A stretch of DNA of 62,000 nt from Apostichopus japonicus (taxonomy: Eukaryota > Echinodermata > Holothuroidea > Aspidochirotida > Stichopodidae). The stretch spans positions 36,452,168 through 36,514,167 of the forward strand of contig NC_092569.1 of NCBI RefSeq assembly GCF_037975245.1. The letters run 5' to 3'. Each line of letters starts with the position of its first letter. The stretch's first letter is position 1. Position numbers and translations under genes: made by a program. The notes below the pieces were generated by a model. It was not told the DNA's origin, ran no database searches, and was given only the letters and a program-made list of their open reading frames with translations. Of this stretch, positions 11,928 to 22,149 are shown piece by piece.

Positions 11928-13405
11928 CAGGGTTCGGTTTCTTCCGGAAGAAACCTATTTCTTCCGGGGACGTGGAAGAAACTGGAAGAAACCTGTTTCT
12001 TCCAGGTTTCTTCCAGTTTCTTCCGGAAGAAACTGGAAGAAACCGGAAGAAACTGGAAGAAACTGTGAAAATTGGCATATAGGCAGCACAGCCCACATAC
12101 ATGATAAAGAGACAAATAGTTCACCATCATCTGACTGAAATGCATACCATTGAAACCATCAAAATATGATATTTTTGTTTTGATTATAATTTTTGGTTGT
12201 TTTTCTACACCAAAAGATGTTTGCTTATAAATCACAATATTGAAGGACTACTTATCATCTCGCGATCCCCCCATCAATCAGAATTGCATAACTGGCCATA
12301 CTGTATGAATGATTAACCTGGATTGGCTCATGCACGGAGGATTTAATACAATGAACACCAAGAAAATAGCCAAACAATATCTGTTAGATTTAGGCAACAG
12401 TTTAATTTCTCTAACTCCCTAAATTACAACTTGTAGTTAACAGGAGGACTTGTCATCCCAACAGCAAAAAGAACAAACATCCACAATTAAAGACATTGAA
12501 GACTCGCCTCAAACCGTGTGCGGCCATCTGAAAAGTTAACTTTCCGTTGCTTGCAAGTGACGTTTTGTTCATGTCACTACAGTAATGAAACGTGATACCT
12601 TGTTATCTTTAGCTGGACCTGAGATGTCCATCGCTGCATTGTTTGTATAGACTGTGCTGTGGGTATTGACCGCAGCTGTATGTACTGACTATACTAGTGT
12701 ATAATTACCGATGGTAGCAAGCTGTGTGTGTATTTTCTGTGATCGATGGTGGTGTCTAACACTTCTGTTACACCTCATTCGAAACTAGGTCAGATTACTG
12801 GCATGATACGTTTCTTTTTGCGCGAGTCTACACACCCTTTAACCACAGCTGGCCACGAGTCATCCCTCATTTCACACTACAACTTCCATTCGAATCTGTA
12901 ACCCTCATGTCTTGAGTTCAATCTCCACAAAATATAGCCACAGTGGTCAATGTAATTGTAGTAATGAGTGTGCCTTGTAGTAGGCCTACACTAGTTTCCA
13001 GGGAACACTTGCCCCGCCACTCAGAAACTAGTTTTAACTAAGAACTGGGTTATGATCAGGACCATTCTGGTCTGCAAAATATTGTTTGCCCATAGTTGTT
13101 CCCTGAATTGTCCGATGCAAGTAGCCTAGTACTATATTGTGTACAGTATATGCTGGAAGCAGGTCATGTGCTCCAAACCTAGATATAGACTACATAGATA
13201 ACACTATAGTGCTTCTTGTCAATTTATTACATAAATAGAAATCATTGCAGGTTGTTATGAAACTTTATCAACAGTTTTTCCCCAAAAAATGAGTTTCTTC
13301 CATTTTGTCCGGAAGAAACTGGAAGAAACCTATTTCTTCCGAGTGGAAAAAACCGCGGTTTATTCCGCGGTTTTTTCCACCCCCGGAAGAAACCTGCGAA
13401 CCCTG
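11928..13405. mobile_element. 1,478-bp hAT-type non-autonomous element, TSD CATATCAC
   Basis: It begins CAGGGTTCGGTTTCTTCCGG; the other end read inverted is CAGGGTTCGCAGGTTTCTTC. The 8-bp target CATATCAC is duplicated exactly at 11920-11927 and 13406-13413 and is part of the 44-bp satellite unit, so the empty site is known. Subterminal regions hold about ten GGAAGAAAC words in both orientations, probably transposase-binding repeats. The central ~1.2 kb has no ORF or recognisable gene. It must be mobilised in trans. Confidence 0.92.
13343..13380. repeat. Perfect 16-bp-arm hairpin inside hAT-type element
   Basis: GTGGAAAAAACCGCGG, a 6-nt TTTATT loop, then the exact complement. It lies in the subterminal region of the 11928-13405 element. 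Confidence 0.9.
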
Positions 13406-14125
13406 CATATCACTGTATGTCATTTTGCTTGGCTTATGTGATGTCTTATCATATCACTGTCTGTCGTTTTGCTTGGTTTATGTGATGTATAAGCATATCA
13501 CTGTCTGTCATTTTGCTTGGCTTATGAGATGTCTTAGCATATCACTGTCTGTCGTTATGCTTGGTTTATGTGATGTATAAGCATATCACTGTGTCATTTT
13601 GCTTGGCTTATGTGATGTCTTAGCATATCACTGTCTGTCGTTTTGCTTGGTTTATGTGATGTATAAGCATATCACTGTCTGTCATTTTGCTTGGTTTATG
13701 TGATGTCTTATCATATCACTGTCTGTCATTTTGCTTGGCTTATGTGATGTCTTAGCATATCACTGTCTGTCATTTTGCTTGGCTTATGTGATGTCTTAGC
13801 ATATCACTGTCAGTCGTTATGCTTGGTTTATGTGATGTCTTAGCATATCACTGTCAGTCGTTATGCTTGGTTTATGTGATGTCTTAGCATATCACTGTCT
13901 GCCGTTTTGCTTGGTTTATGTGATGTATAAGCATATCACTGTCTGCCGTTATGCTTGGTTTATGTGATGTATAAGCATATCACTGTCTGTCATTTTGCTT
14001 GGCTTATGTGATGTCTTATCATATCACTGTCTCTCGTTATGCTTGGTTCATGTTATGTCTTAGCATATCACTGTCTGTCATGCTTGGTTTATGTGATGTA
14101 TTAGCATGTCACTGTCAGTAATTAT

Positions 14126-14737
14126 ATGTGATCTATGTGATATCTCACAGCTCGTAACAATAATCTTTAATAGTTTTGTTTTAACTGTAATTTTATATTT
14201 AAACATATTAATTAACCCAGGAACCATAGTGTAAGTTAATCCAATAACTGTTTATCCTGCTCCTTAGGACTAGTATAGACCAGCAAACAGCTATTACCTT
14301 ACTAATCATATTTTAATTATTACAATGATAGCAAATGATTTCTCACTGAATTATCTGGATTTTACTGCCTTGTTAATGCAGCCATGGAACAGGAAGGAAT
14401 ACTCTCAAGCAAATATAGTGCTGACTTTGTGGGCACCCACTCTGGAGTGAAGATAGCAACAGTCATGAGCTTGGTTAATCCAATATCTGTCCAAGGTTTG
14501 CTTCTACAAACTAAGGCAGCAATTAATGGGATCATAGCTGATTGATGCATTAGCTGAAATTGAAACGACCAACCCAGCTCCCACCCTTTTTAATTTCAAA
14601 CAGCTAATGATGCCGCTGTTAAAACAAGTTCCCCTAAAAAGTGTCATATTTAAAAAAATGTTCACAAAGGGAACAAGTAGCCTACAATAGAGTAATGAAT
14701 TGAGAGGTTTGTTTAGACTTGTAGACTTCACGGCATG
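14126..14737. other. Intron 7 sequence, nothing recognised
   Basis: Sequence between the 44-bp satellite and the copia element. No exon with fibrinogen-domain character is seen. Confidence 0.5.
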
Positions 14738-14742
14738 GTTCA

Positions 14743-14955
14743 TGTAAATTTCGTATGTTTACTCACTTTGATGGCTCACGTAGACACTACCACGTTGCTT
14801 GTATATCCGTTGCTATACACAGAGTAAGCACATGGTGATTCCTTCTCCACAACATGGCTGCAATACTGAATCCTATGGAAGGCCGTCAGTGAATAATAAC
14901 AGTCCCAAGGGACGCCGTACGCGACTAAAGTCCATATGCAAAAGCATAGTTAACA
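14743..14955 (-). repeat. 3' LTR of copia element
   Basis: 213 bp, TGTTAACT...AAATTTACA on the element strand with terminal TG/CA. Identical to the 5' LTR. Confidence 0.95.
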
Positions 14956-14966
14956 AACTCCCCCTC
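14956..14966 (-). promoter_or_regulatory. Polypurine tract
   Basis: GAGGGGGAGTT on the element strand, directly abutting the 3' LTR: the expected plus-strand primer site. Confidence 0.8.
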
Positions 14967-15084
14967 AAAAAGAATGAAGGAGAAAACGTACAAAACAAAA
15001 CGGCAAAAGGAGTTCCTCAAGCAAAAGTCTGGGCTCGAATAGGAAAACTATAAAACACTATATACATGGTTCTCCTCGCTCACT
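14967..15084 (-). other. Copia 3' untranslated spacer
   Basis: About 120 bp between the gag-pol stop codon and the polypurine tract. Nothing else is seen. Confidence 0.6.
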
Positions 15085-18000
15085 CTAATCCCGAAGCTTC
15101 AGGATTCCTCCCTCAAGTAGCTCTAGAAGAGCAAGAGGAGAGGCTCCTTTCTTGGTTAAACAGTCTGCTACTTGGGATTTGGCCCTATACCATTTAACTG
15201 CTGAAATCTGCTTTGTTTGAAGTAGTTCTTTAATCCCTCCAATTTCAATTCGTAGTCTCTTTTCATGCACAAGATTGGTTGAATATATGTTATCGAAAAG
15301 GGAGTGATTGTCTGTAACGCAAACAAACGGCAGTAGAAGGGTATTTAAAACCCCATAGAGAAGCTCAGTGAGCAGGGCAGCTACAAAAACCCCTGTGTCA
15401 ATTGCGTCAGCCATAGCTAGTGTTTCAGCAGCAAGAGTACTCCTAGCCACACGTCTTATCCTTTTAGATTGCCATGCAAGGGGAGCTACTTGGCCCTCTT
15501 CTCCAATGAGGAAGATGAAATAACCGCCTTGACTACCTCCATCTGGAAGATTGCCTAATGAGGCATCACTGTATATGAGTAGTTTTAATGCACTCCTGTG
15601 GCCAAGCTGTGGGAATTTAAGAGTGACATTCTCTGACTGAACTCTCCGAACTACCTTATTGGTTTCAAGGAGATCTGACACTTTGGCTTTCTTAAATACA
15701 GCACTTAGAGAACAGGCGTCAAATAGAATATCAGGTCTTGTCTGGTTAGCAATCCACATGATTTGCCCCACTTTGGAACGCATGAGCTCCAATTCCTCTG
15801 AAGTTAAGAAATCTTCTTTCTGCCTTTCTCTCTCTTTGCTTATGAGGATGGGTTGTATAGATTTGGCATAGTCCTGTTGATCCAATCTAATCATGCCTTT
15901 ACTGGATCCCAAATGAAGGCCTATGTACCTGAAGGACTCCGATACCTCCAGCCCAACACAAAAATGACTCCTTATCTTGTCAATAATGTCAGTTTTAAAG
16001 CTGTCCTCCCCAGCCCAAATAAAATCGTCCACATGACTGGCTAGAAGTCCATTTAACTTGCCATTTTTGAACCAGTAAAAGACGGTGGGGTCCACCGTGG
16101 AAATGCTTGCTCCACACTTTACCATGACATCCTTTACCCTGTTGTACCAGCAGAGTGAGGCATCGCTTAAGCCATATACGCATTTCTGAAGATGCCATAC
16201 AACATAATTAACTTTGGCTTCTACTGGTGGTTTAATGAAAATATTTCTCTTTATTTGAGCACTTTGTAAGAAAGCAGTTTTAATGTCCATAGACTCAAGT
16301 TGCCATTTGTTTTGTGCAGCTATGGTTATGAGAACTCTCAAAGATTCTTTGGCACAGGTAGGTGAATCTGTCGGAATTTTATTCCTATCTTTATCTTCAA
16401 ACCCTCTAGCAACAAGTCTTGCCTTCTTAACACTTCCGTTTGGGGTTTCTTTGATGGTACATATCCATCTGGTTGAAATGCATTTTTGACCACTGTCTGG
16501 GACTTCCTCATAAACTGCAAAATCTTTCCACTTTTGCAATTCCTCTTGCTTGGCTTCTTTGAATAAAAGGTTATCTAAAATGAAAACTGTTTCTGGAGAA
16601 TCTCCCCTCTCCTGGGCCATACTTTCAGGTGTGATAACTTCTAGATTATTTACAATTTTAAGGTCAATGGATTGTGTCGATCCTGCTGATGAATCAGGTT
16701 TTAGGTACTGAATATTGAACCAATTTGCGTGTTTCCCTGTAGCCTTCCCAGCCCTTGACAAAACTTTGACCACATTAGTCGTCCCGTCTTCTCCAGTATA
16801 TTTAAGATTTTGTCCTACCTGTGGCCTGGTGTAGTGTGGGTCCTCTGATGCTGGGTATGTTTGGGTTTGGACCTGCTCAGTTTCTGATGCAACATTTCCC
16901 ACCTGCTCTTCAACGCCTTGAAAATGATCCTCCACACGATGGGATGCATTCTCATCTTCTTCTTCCACCTGGCTACCCTCTTGTGGAATACCAACATTGC
17001 GCCCTTCGATTTGGTTCTCAATTATGTTCTGATACGTTCCCTTTTCCTGTCGATTATCCTGTTCCCCTACCTTATTAAGACGACATCTATGAACTCGTAC
17101 ATAGCTCCCTCCATGTCTTACAAATACTACCACCCCATCTCTGCCAATAACAACACCGGGCCCTTTCCATTCATTACTGTCTTGTCGTTTATAGTACACC
17201 TTATCACCAGTGACAAAGTTACCTAATGTCCTAACTTGCTTTCTCAGAGCCCTTCTAATCCTCTCTGATGACTCTACAGCAATAAATTCTCTGCGGGCTC
17301 TGTGTAGAGCATTAAGATGCCTGGCTACACATTCACTGATGGTGGTCCCTTCTAGAGCTGGGAGATCATCTGTTAGAGTGGTGGGTAGACATGGGGTGGT
17401 ACCATATACTAACTGGTATGGGCTAAAACCATGAATGTTCGCTAGCGAATTCTTCGCATTCACAGACCAAGCCAGAGCAGTTTCAAGGTCCATGTGTGGA
17501 TCACAACTCACTTTGTTCAATATTTCCGTAAGTGTTCTGTTGTGTCTCTCAAGCAGACCATTCCTCCTTGGGCTATAAGCCGGGGTGGTTTTAATAGTTA
17601 TATTAAAATTTTCAGCCAGGTCATGTAGCTCTGAATTATCAAATTCCCTACCATTGTCGGTCAAGATAGATTTGGGAGGCCCATGTACACCAATCCATAT
17701 CTTCAATATTTTCTCGCAAATCGTGGAAGACCTTTTATTTGTGATCACCACCGCCGCACTGTACCGTGAGAAAAGATCAATAACATGTAAGTACCAAAGG
17801 TGTGGGCGAATCTCATGTAGGTCCATCGCGATCATGTCGTTAAATGCGTGAGACAATGGCAGACAAACAGCTGGTTTAGGTGGGGCACGCTTAAATTTAA
17901 CACAGGCGTCACATTTTTGAACAACCTCTTTAAGTTTATCTATAACTTCCTTGGAAGCTCCTGCTCCTTTAAGCAGGGGGGTCATCCTTTCCACATTGGC

Positions 18001-19572
18001 ATGACCAAATTGTCTATGTAGTTTGGTGAGTTTCGCTTCATCCCAAATCTTTTGGGAGATATTGTCTTCCTGTTCTGTTTGCTGCTCAACCGTTGTGCCT
18101 ACATTCTCCGTGTTTGCAACTAATATTTCTTCAAGTTGTTCTCGGCATTCATCTTTTGGCCCGTTTCCTTGTAAGCTGACACAGTAATGTCCACTTGATG
18201 TGAATTCCAGAGGAATGTGCTGCCCAAAAATTGTGGCGGTGTCATTAGATAGATCTAGAATGGCATTGGCCCTTTTCAAAGAATCTTTACTTAGTAATAA
18301 TGGAATATCACAGTTAACTACTTCTGTGGCAATATTGCAGGAAGTGTTTCCTATGATGGCGGGAAGGACGACTTGTTCTTTCGAGACTACTGTGACTCCA
18401 TCCCCAAACCGAAATTCCTGCCTACTATTTGAATGACTCCCGATATCACTTCCAGTTGCCTGAAGTTTCTGAGCATAGTTATCTAACCACTTCTGGCCAC
18501 AAACAGTCTTAGTACAAGCCGTATCAATGACAGCTGTGCCAAAGGCTTCTGTCATGAAAATTTCGTTCTTATCAGTCTCATCAACATTGCCCAACTTGCT
18601 AAACAGTGTAATATTGACTGATTCTTGGCCTGACATGTTGTACTCAGTGTCTTTAATGGGCTGTATGAGATTGACTGACTGTGGCTTATCTTTATCTGGG
18701 CAATCTTTCACCCAGTGAAATACAGACTCACAAACAGCACACTTAGTGCGTTTACCAAACTTATTAATGGGATTGGTTCCTTTAAGCTCTGTAGTCTGAG
18801 GACTGCTGTTCCCATTCCCACTGGGCTTGTTTCTGTAACGATTGTTCGACCTATAACTCCCTTGGCCTTGCCTATACCTAGTGTCCGTAACGTATACACC
18901 TTCCACTGGTTCCTGTTTAACACTAGGCCCTAGACTCCCTATGTTTGCATTGCTGTTAGTGTTAGGCCTGACCTGGTACATGTCGTTATTACCATTACCA
19001 GGGGTACTACTACTGAGCCTAAGCCTTCCTTCCAAACTTACTGGATATTGACTATGTCTGTCGCCAAAAATTCTTTTCAACGCTGATTTCATGTTGTTGA
19101 ATGTTATATCTTTGCATGCTGTGAGGGCCATTTGCCGATCTGTTGTACTAAGATTGGTGTTATCAAGTAGCTTGAAGGCCTGCATAGCATCCGGTAACTG
19201 CATATCATGCTTTTCCATTCTCTTGTAGAACAATTCGAACTGCGCTATGTATGAAGTAATCGGATCGTACTCACTTTGCTTGAAGGATTCAAACGCTCTG
19301 TACGCTTCGTAAGCAGTATCTATCGCGTCCTTTTTGAATACAGAATCCAATTCTTTAAGCAAACTATCAACCCCGTCGTCTTTATTGAGGGTTTCCGCTT
19401 TTATTTCGAGGGCCGTTTCCCTAGCTTTCCCCGTTAGCGTGAGTGCAATCGCGATGGCCTGCTTTTTAGTATCCAGTTCGGTCACTAATTGCCACATTTT
19501 GACCTCGTTTTTCCATCGGTCATATCCTACATCTTCGTCCAGCTTTGGCGGAATTTTGTACGATTGTGCCAT
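15085..19572 (-). CDS. Copia gag-pol polyprotein, 1,495 aa
   Basis: A single open frame, no stops or frameshifts. Gag capsid-like region 1-175; CCHC knuckle C278-C281-H286-C291; aspartic protease at D350 (VIDTACTKTVCG, with DTA in place of the usual DTG/DSG). Integrase: zinc finger H519/H524/C554/C557, catalytic D584 (MDLHE), D639 (LTDNG) and E675 (LERHN). Reverse transcriptase about 1010-1260 with SMDIKTAFLQ and SHVDDF (1179-1184; VDD kept, preceding Tyr replaced by His). RNase H about 1330-1475 with D1336, E1383, D1421 and D1470. These make and insert cDNA of the element in virus-like particles. ATG 19572 is chosen because only 34 nt separate it from the LTR. With all catalytic acids present the protein may be functional; no frameshift separates gag from pol, as in many copia elements. 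Confidence 0.95.
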   Translation of the reverse strand: MAQSYKIPPKLDEDVGYDRWKNEVKMWQLVTELDTKKQAIAIALTLTGKARETALEIKAETLNKDDGVDSLLKELDSVFKKDAIDTAYEAYRAFESFKQSEYDPITSYIAQFELFYKRMEKHDMQLPDAMQAFKLLDNTNLSTTDRQMALTACKDITFNNMKSALKRIFGDRHSQYPVSLEGRLRLSSSTPGNGNNDMYQVRPNTNSNANIGSLGPSVKQEPVEGVYVTDTRYRQGQGSYRSNNRYRNKPSGNGNSSPQTTELKGTNPINKFGKRTKCAVCESVFHWVKDCPDKDKPQSVNLIQPIKDTEYNMSGQESVNITLFSKLGNVDETDKNEIFMTEAFGTAVIDTACTKTVCGQKWLDNYAQKLQATGSDIGSHSNSRQEFRFGDGVTVVSKEQVVLPAIIGNTSCNIATEVVNCDIPLLLSKDSLKRANAILDLSNDTATIFGQHIPLEFTSSGHYCVSLQGNGPKDECREQLEEILVANTENVGTTVEQQTEQEDNISQKIWDEAKLTKLHRQFGHANVERMTPLLKGAGASKEVIDKLKEVVQKCDACVKFKRAPPKPAVCLPLSHAFNDMIAMDLHEIRPHLWYLHVIDLFSRYSAAVVITNKRSSTICEKILKIWIGVHGPPKSILTDNGREFDNSELHDLAENFNITIKTTPAYSPRRNGLLERHNRTLTEILNKVSCDPHMDLETALAWSVNAKNSLANIHGFSPYQLVYGTTPCLPTTLTDDLPALEGTTISECVARHLNALHRARREFIAVESSERIRRALRKQVRTLGNFVTGDKVYYKRQDSNEWKGPGVVIGRDGVVVFVRHGGSYVRVHRCRLNKVGEQDNRQEKGTYQNIIENQIEGRNVGIPQEGSQVEEEDENASHRVEDHFQGVEEQVGNVASETEQVQTQTYPASEDPHYTRPQVGQNLKYTGEDGTTNVVKVLSRAGKATGKHANWFNIQYLKPDSSAGSTQSIDLKIVNNLEVITPESMAQERGDSPETVFILDNLLFKEAKQEELQKWKDFAVYEEVPDSGQKCISTRWICTIKETPNGSVKKARLVARGFEDKDRNKIPTDSPTCAKESLRVLITIAAQNKWQLESMDIKTAFLQSAQIKRNIFIKPPVEAKVNYVVWHLQKCVYGLSDASLCWYNRVKDVMVKCGASISTVDPTVFYWFKNGKLNGLLASHVDDFIWAGEDSFKTDIIDKIRSHFCVGLEVSESFRYIGLHLGSSKGMIRLDQQDYAKSIQPILISKERERQKEDFLTSEELELMRSKVGQIMWIANQTRPDILFDACSLSAVFKKAKVSDLLETNKVVRRVQSENVTLKFPQLGHRSALKLLIYSDASLGNLPDGGSQGGYFIFLIGEEGQVAPLAWQSKRIRRVARSTLAAETLAMADAIDTGVFVAALLTELLYGVLNTLLLPFVCVTDNHSLFDNIYSTNLVHEKRLRIEIGGIKELLQTKQISAVKWYRAKSQVADCLTKKGASPLALLELLEGGILKLRD

Positions 19573-19595
19573 TTTCTTTCGGCTTAATAATTTCG

Positions 19596-19606
19596 CTCTG
19601 CTACCA
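19596..19606 (-). promoter_or_regulatory. Primer-binding site for initiator tRNA-Met
   Basis: TGGTAGCAGAG directly follows the 5' LTR on the element strand. It is complementary to the 3' end of animal initiator tRNA-Met (...CTCTGCTACCA), the usual primer in the copia group. The match runs 11 nt before diverging. Confidence 0.85.
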
Positions 19607-19819
19607 TGTAAATTTCGTATGTTTACTCACTTTGATGGCTCACGTAGACACTACCACGTTGCTTGTATATCCGTTGCTATACACAGAGTAAGCACATGGT
19701 GATTCCTTCTCCACAACATGGCTGCAATACTGAATCCTATGGAAGGCCGTCAGTGAATAATAACAGTCCCAAGGGACGCCGTACGCGACTAAAGTCCATA
19801 TGCAAAAGCATAGTTAACA
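19607..19819 (-). repeat. 5' LTR of copia element
   Basis: 213 bp, identical to 14743-14955. It should contain the element promoter; I see no decisive TATA box. Confidence 0.95.
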
Positions 19820-20404
19820 GTTCAGACGCAGAAATGGATTTCATTTTACCTATAATAAGGCTAAAATTATTATCATGTGTAATAAAGAAACATGACATAG
19901 ACCCCTTACTACAAAACTGGACATCTCACCATGTAGCAACACAAATTTTATTGCAAACCAAATAAGAATGTAATCCATATATTCCATCACGGTGATAGCA
20001 GGATATTTTCATTCATGCGATAATCTTAAAACCACTTGCCACCATCCCCATCCATAAAGTAACATACCCTGCCTCTCCACCCTCCCACTGCTACAATAAT
20101 TGAAAAAAAGTGTCTTTAAAAAATGTCTACCGCCTTGAAAATGTTTGTTAATGTATTTATGACCTCCGTAAAATTCTTACCACAGCTTACTTGCACGCCA
20201 ATGAACTTCCCTGGTAATCCAGGGGTGACCAATTGGGTTGCTTAAAACAATGAAGGTCATACAGCTGGCTGCCCTAAAGAATGAACATAACACGACTAAA
20301 ATGTACTTACCGATTATATTATGAAAGAAACAGAACATGACATTTAATAGTACAGTGAAGTTGTATACAACCAACACATAGAGAAACCTATAGTTTGGAC
20401 AAAC

Positions 20405-20669
20405 CTGCAGTTCCACTGTAAGTTCCCAGTCCAGACAGTCTGTAATTGTCACTTTCATCGTTGATCCGGAACAAGTCAAACTTTGCGTAGTATGGATCTC
20501 CATCTTTGTTCACCATATCGATCCGCAGTTGATAGTCACCTTGATTGGTGAGGTCATACAACTTATCATTTCCCAACCAAAACTCATGGTCCAGCTCACC
20601 AAAGCCTTCTTTATAGCTCTGCCAGTTACGATAGAAGTCAACGGAACCATCAACACGACGTTGGAACAC
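20405..20669 (-). CDS. Lectin exon 7: central fibrinogen domain
   Basis: 265 bp, residues 178-265 plus one base. The acceptor is ...ATTATACAG|GTG and the donor GCAG|GTTTGT. It reads VFQRRVDGSVDFYRNWQSYK, then GFGELDHEFWLGNDKLYDLT and YQLRIDM, the most conserved core of fibrinogen-related domains (the RRxDGSxxF and EFWLGN blocks). It joins in phase 0 to exon 6, completing the GGGWTVFQRR signature, and in phase 1 to exon 8. Confidence 0.96.
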
Positions 20670-22149
20670 CTGTATAATGTAAAAACAAAAAGAATAATTT
20701 TAATAATAAATAAGAATAAATTTATTTCAATAACATTTTCACTGAGAAGTGGACTGTATTCCTTCTATTACATAAGCAAAGGATGACCTCTGAATGAAGC
20801 AGTAATTGACAATGTTCCAAACTGAAGTCCTACATTCTCACCTGTAATTTACCCTTCTGTCAGTGGCATGGGATTCCCACATAGTGTCTACAGACTGGTT
20901 ATTATCCGAAACAGTACTCGACAACCTTTGAGGCCCACATGCTAGGATCTTTCCATGAAGATTGGGCCAGTTCCCACCAGACACCCCCCCCCCCCCCCCA
21001 CCATCACTCAGAATAGATGCTCAGAAAGCTACAGTAGTTTGGAGTATGGACTTGATGTTTAGTAAAAAAAAAAAAACTTAAGATAAATCTTCTAACGTCT
21101 AGAAAAAAACAGCGAAGCCACCAAAACTGATTTTTGTGACCCACAAGTCTTAATTTCATGATTTTCATCATCTACTTTCCAGTCAATACTCGGTAAGTTT
21201 GGTAACGGTGAGGCCCCACCTTAAAACCAGGACGCAAAAATGCATTGACGTTTCCAATGTGGTAATTGGCTGTATTTTTAGGAAATCTAATACATGAAGC
21301 CTTTCTTAGGATATCATGCTAACAATTAGGCCTCAGATTCCACACATTGTTGTATCTTTCACTGACATGAAAAGACCACTACATTAGACTAACTAACCTA
21401 GAATGTGTGTGACGTTGTACAAGAACTGACTTAAATTGCAAAGTGAATTTCACCTTCTACCATAGTTGATTGTTCACACACCAGGACAGAAAACTGTAGA
21501 ACTGATGTCTGTGTGTGTAATACACATAATTAGACCACTGTTGGATATTGTTGCTTAAATATATTAACTCTGTCCCATTACAAATAATGGAATCTTATAT
21601 ATTGTCAAATTTCCACAGTCTTCAATTGGAAGAGAAACATTCTGAAAGATTTTGGGCTCAGCTCTGGTTTGTGTTGAAATGCCCAATTCCTCATTTCCCC
21701 CTTTTTGATTACTTCAACAAATCTAAAATGACCTCATTATCTGAGAGAAAGAGCCTACTATTGTGACAGACAGATTGATTTTGTAATTAACTCTAAATCT
21801 ATATCAAGTGAGCAACTCTGACATTCCCCAATTTATAGATACTGTAATTAAACACTGTAATAAACCACAAGTGGACTGGAACTATAGGTTCAAAATTAGT
21901 AAAGAAAATTAAGATTCAAAGGAAGATGCAAAGACCAATGGGAAGAATATCAATGTACTGCTACCATCTGCATGGTTTCATTAGAGTAATCACAAGTTTA
22001 TTGAGTTGGCACTTGTTTCTAATTCAAGAGGATGCAAAGGTTTATTTGTTTCTGACCAATTCACTGCCATTGCAAATGTATAGGTAGGAACAGAAACCAT
22101 CACCCTTGCGTCACAAACTACTTCCATACCACAGTGATTCTGCTGACCA
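20670..22149. other. Intron 6, unique part
   Basis: AT-rich intron sequence with a C-run near 20984-20999 and an A-run near 21064. No additional exon is seen. Confidence 0.55.

Larger units (their letters stand above)
10330..14125. repeat. 44-bp satellite in lectin intron 7
   Basis: Tandem units of about 44 bp built from ATCACTGTCTGTCATTTTGC, TTGGTTTATGTGATGTCTTA and GCAT. Variants alternate CTTA/TATAA before GCATATCAC and ATTTTGC/GTTATGC. About 50 units remain. The array is interrupted by a hAT-type element (11928-13405) and by a foreign ~110-bp patch near 11236-11345. Open frames through it have no coding meaning. Confidence 0.92.
14743..19819 (-). mobile_element. Intact copia-group LTR retrotransposon
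   Basis: A complete 5,077-bp element in the same orientation as the host lectin gene, inside its intron 7. It has two 213-bp LTRs that are identical in my base-by-base comparison, a 5-bp TSD GTTCA (14738-14742, 19820-19824), a primer-binding site, a polypurine tract and one uninterrupted gag-pol frame. Identical LTRs mean recent insertion. Domain order protease-integrase-RT-RNase H defines the Ty1/copia group. Within animals the GalEA-like clade of aquatic invertebrates is the likely home (inference). Confidence 0.95.
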
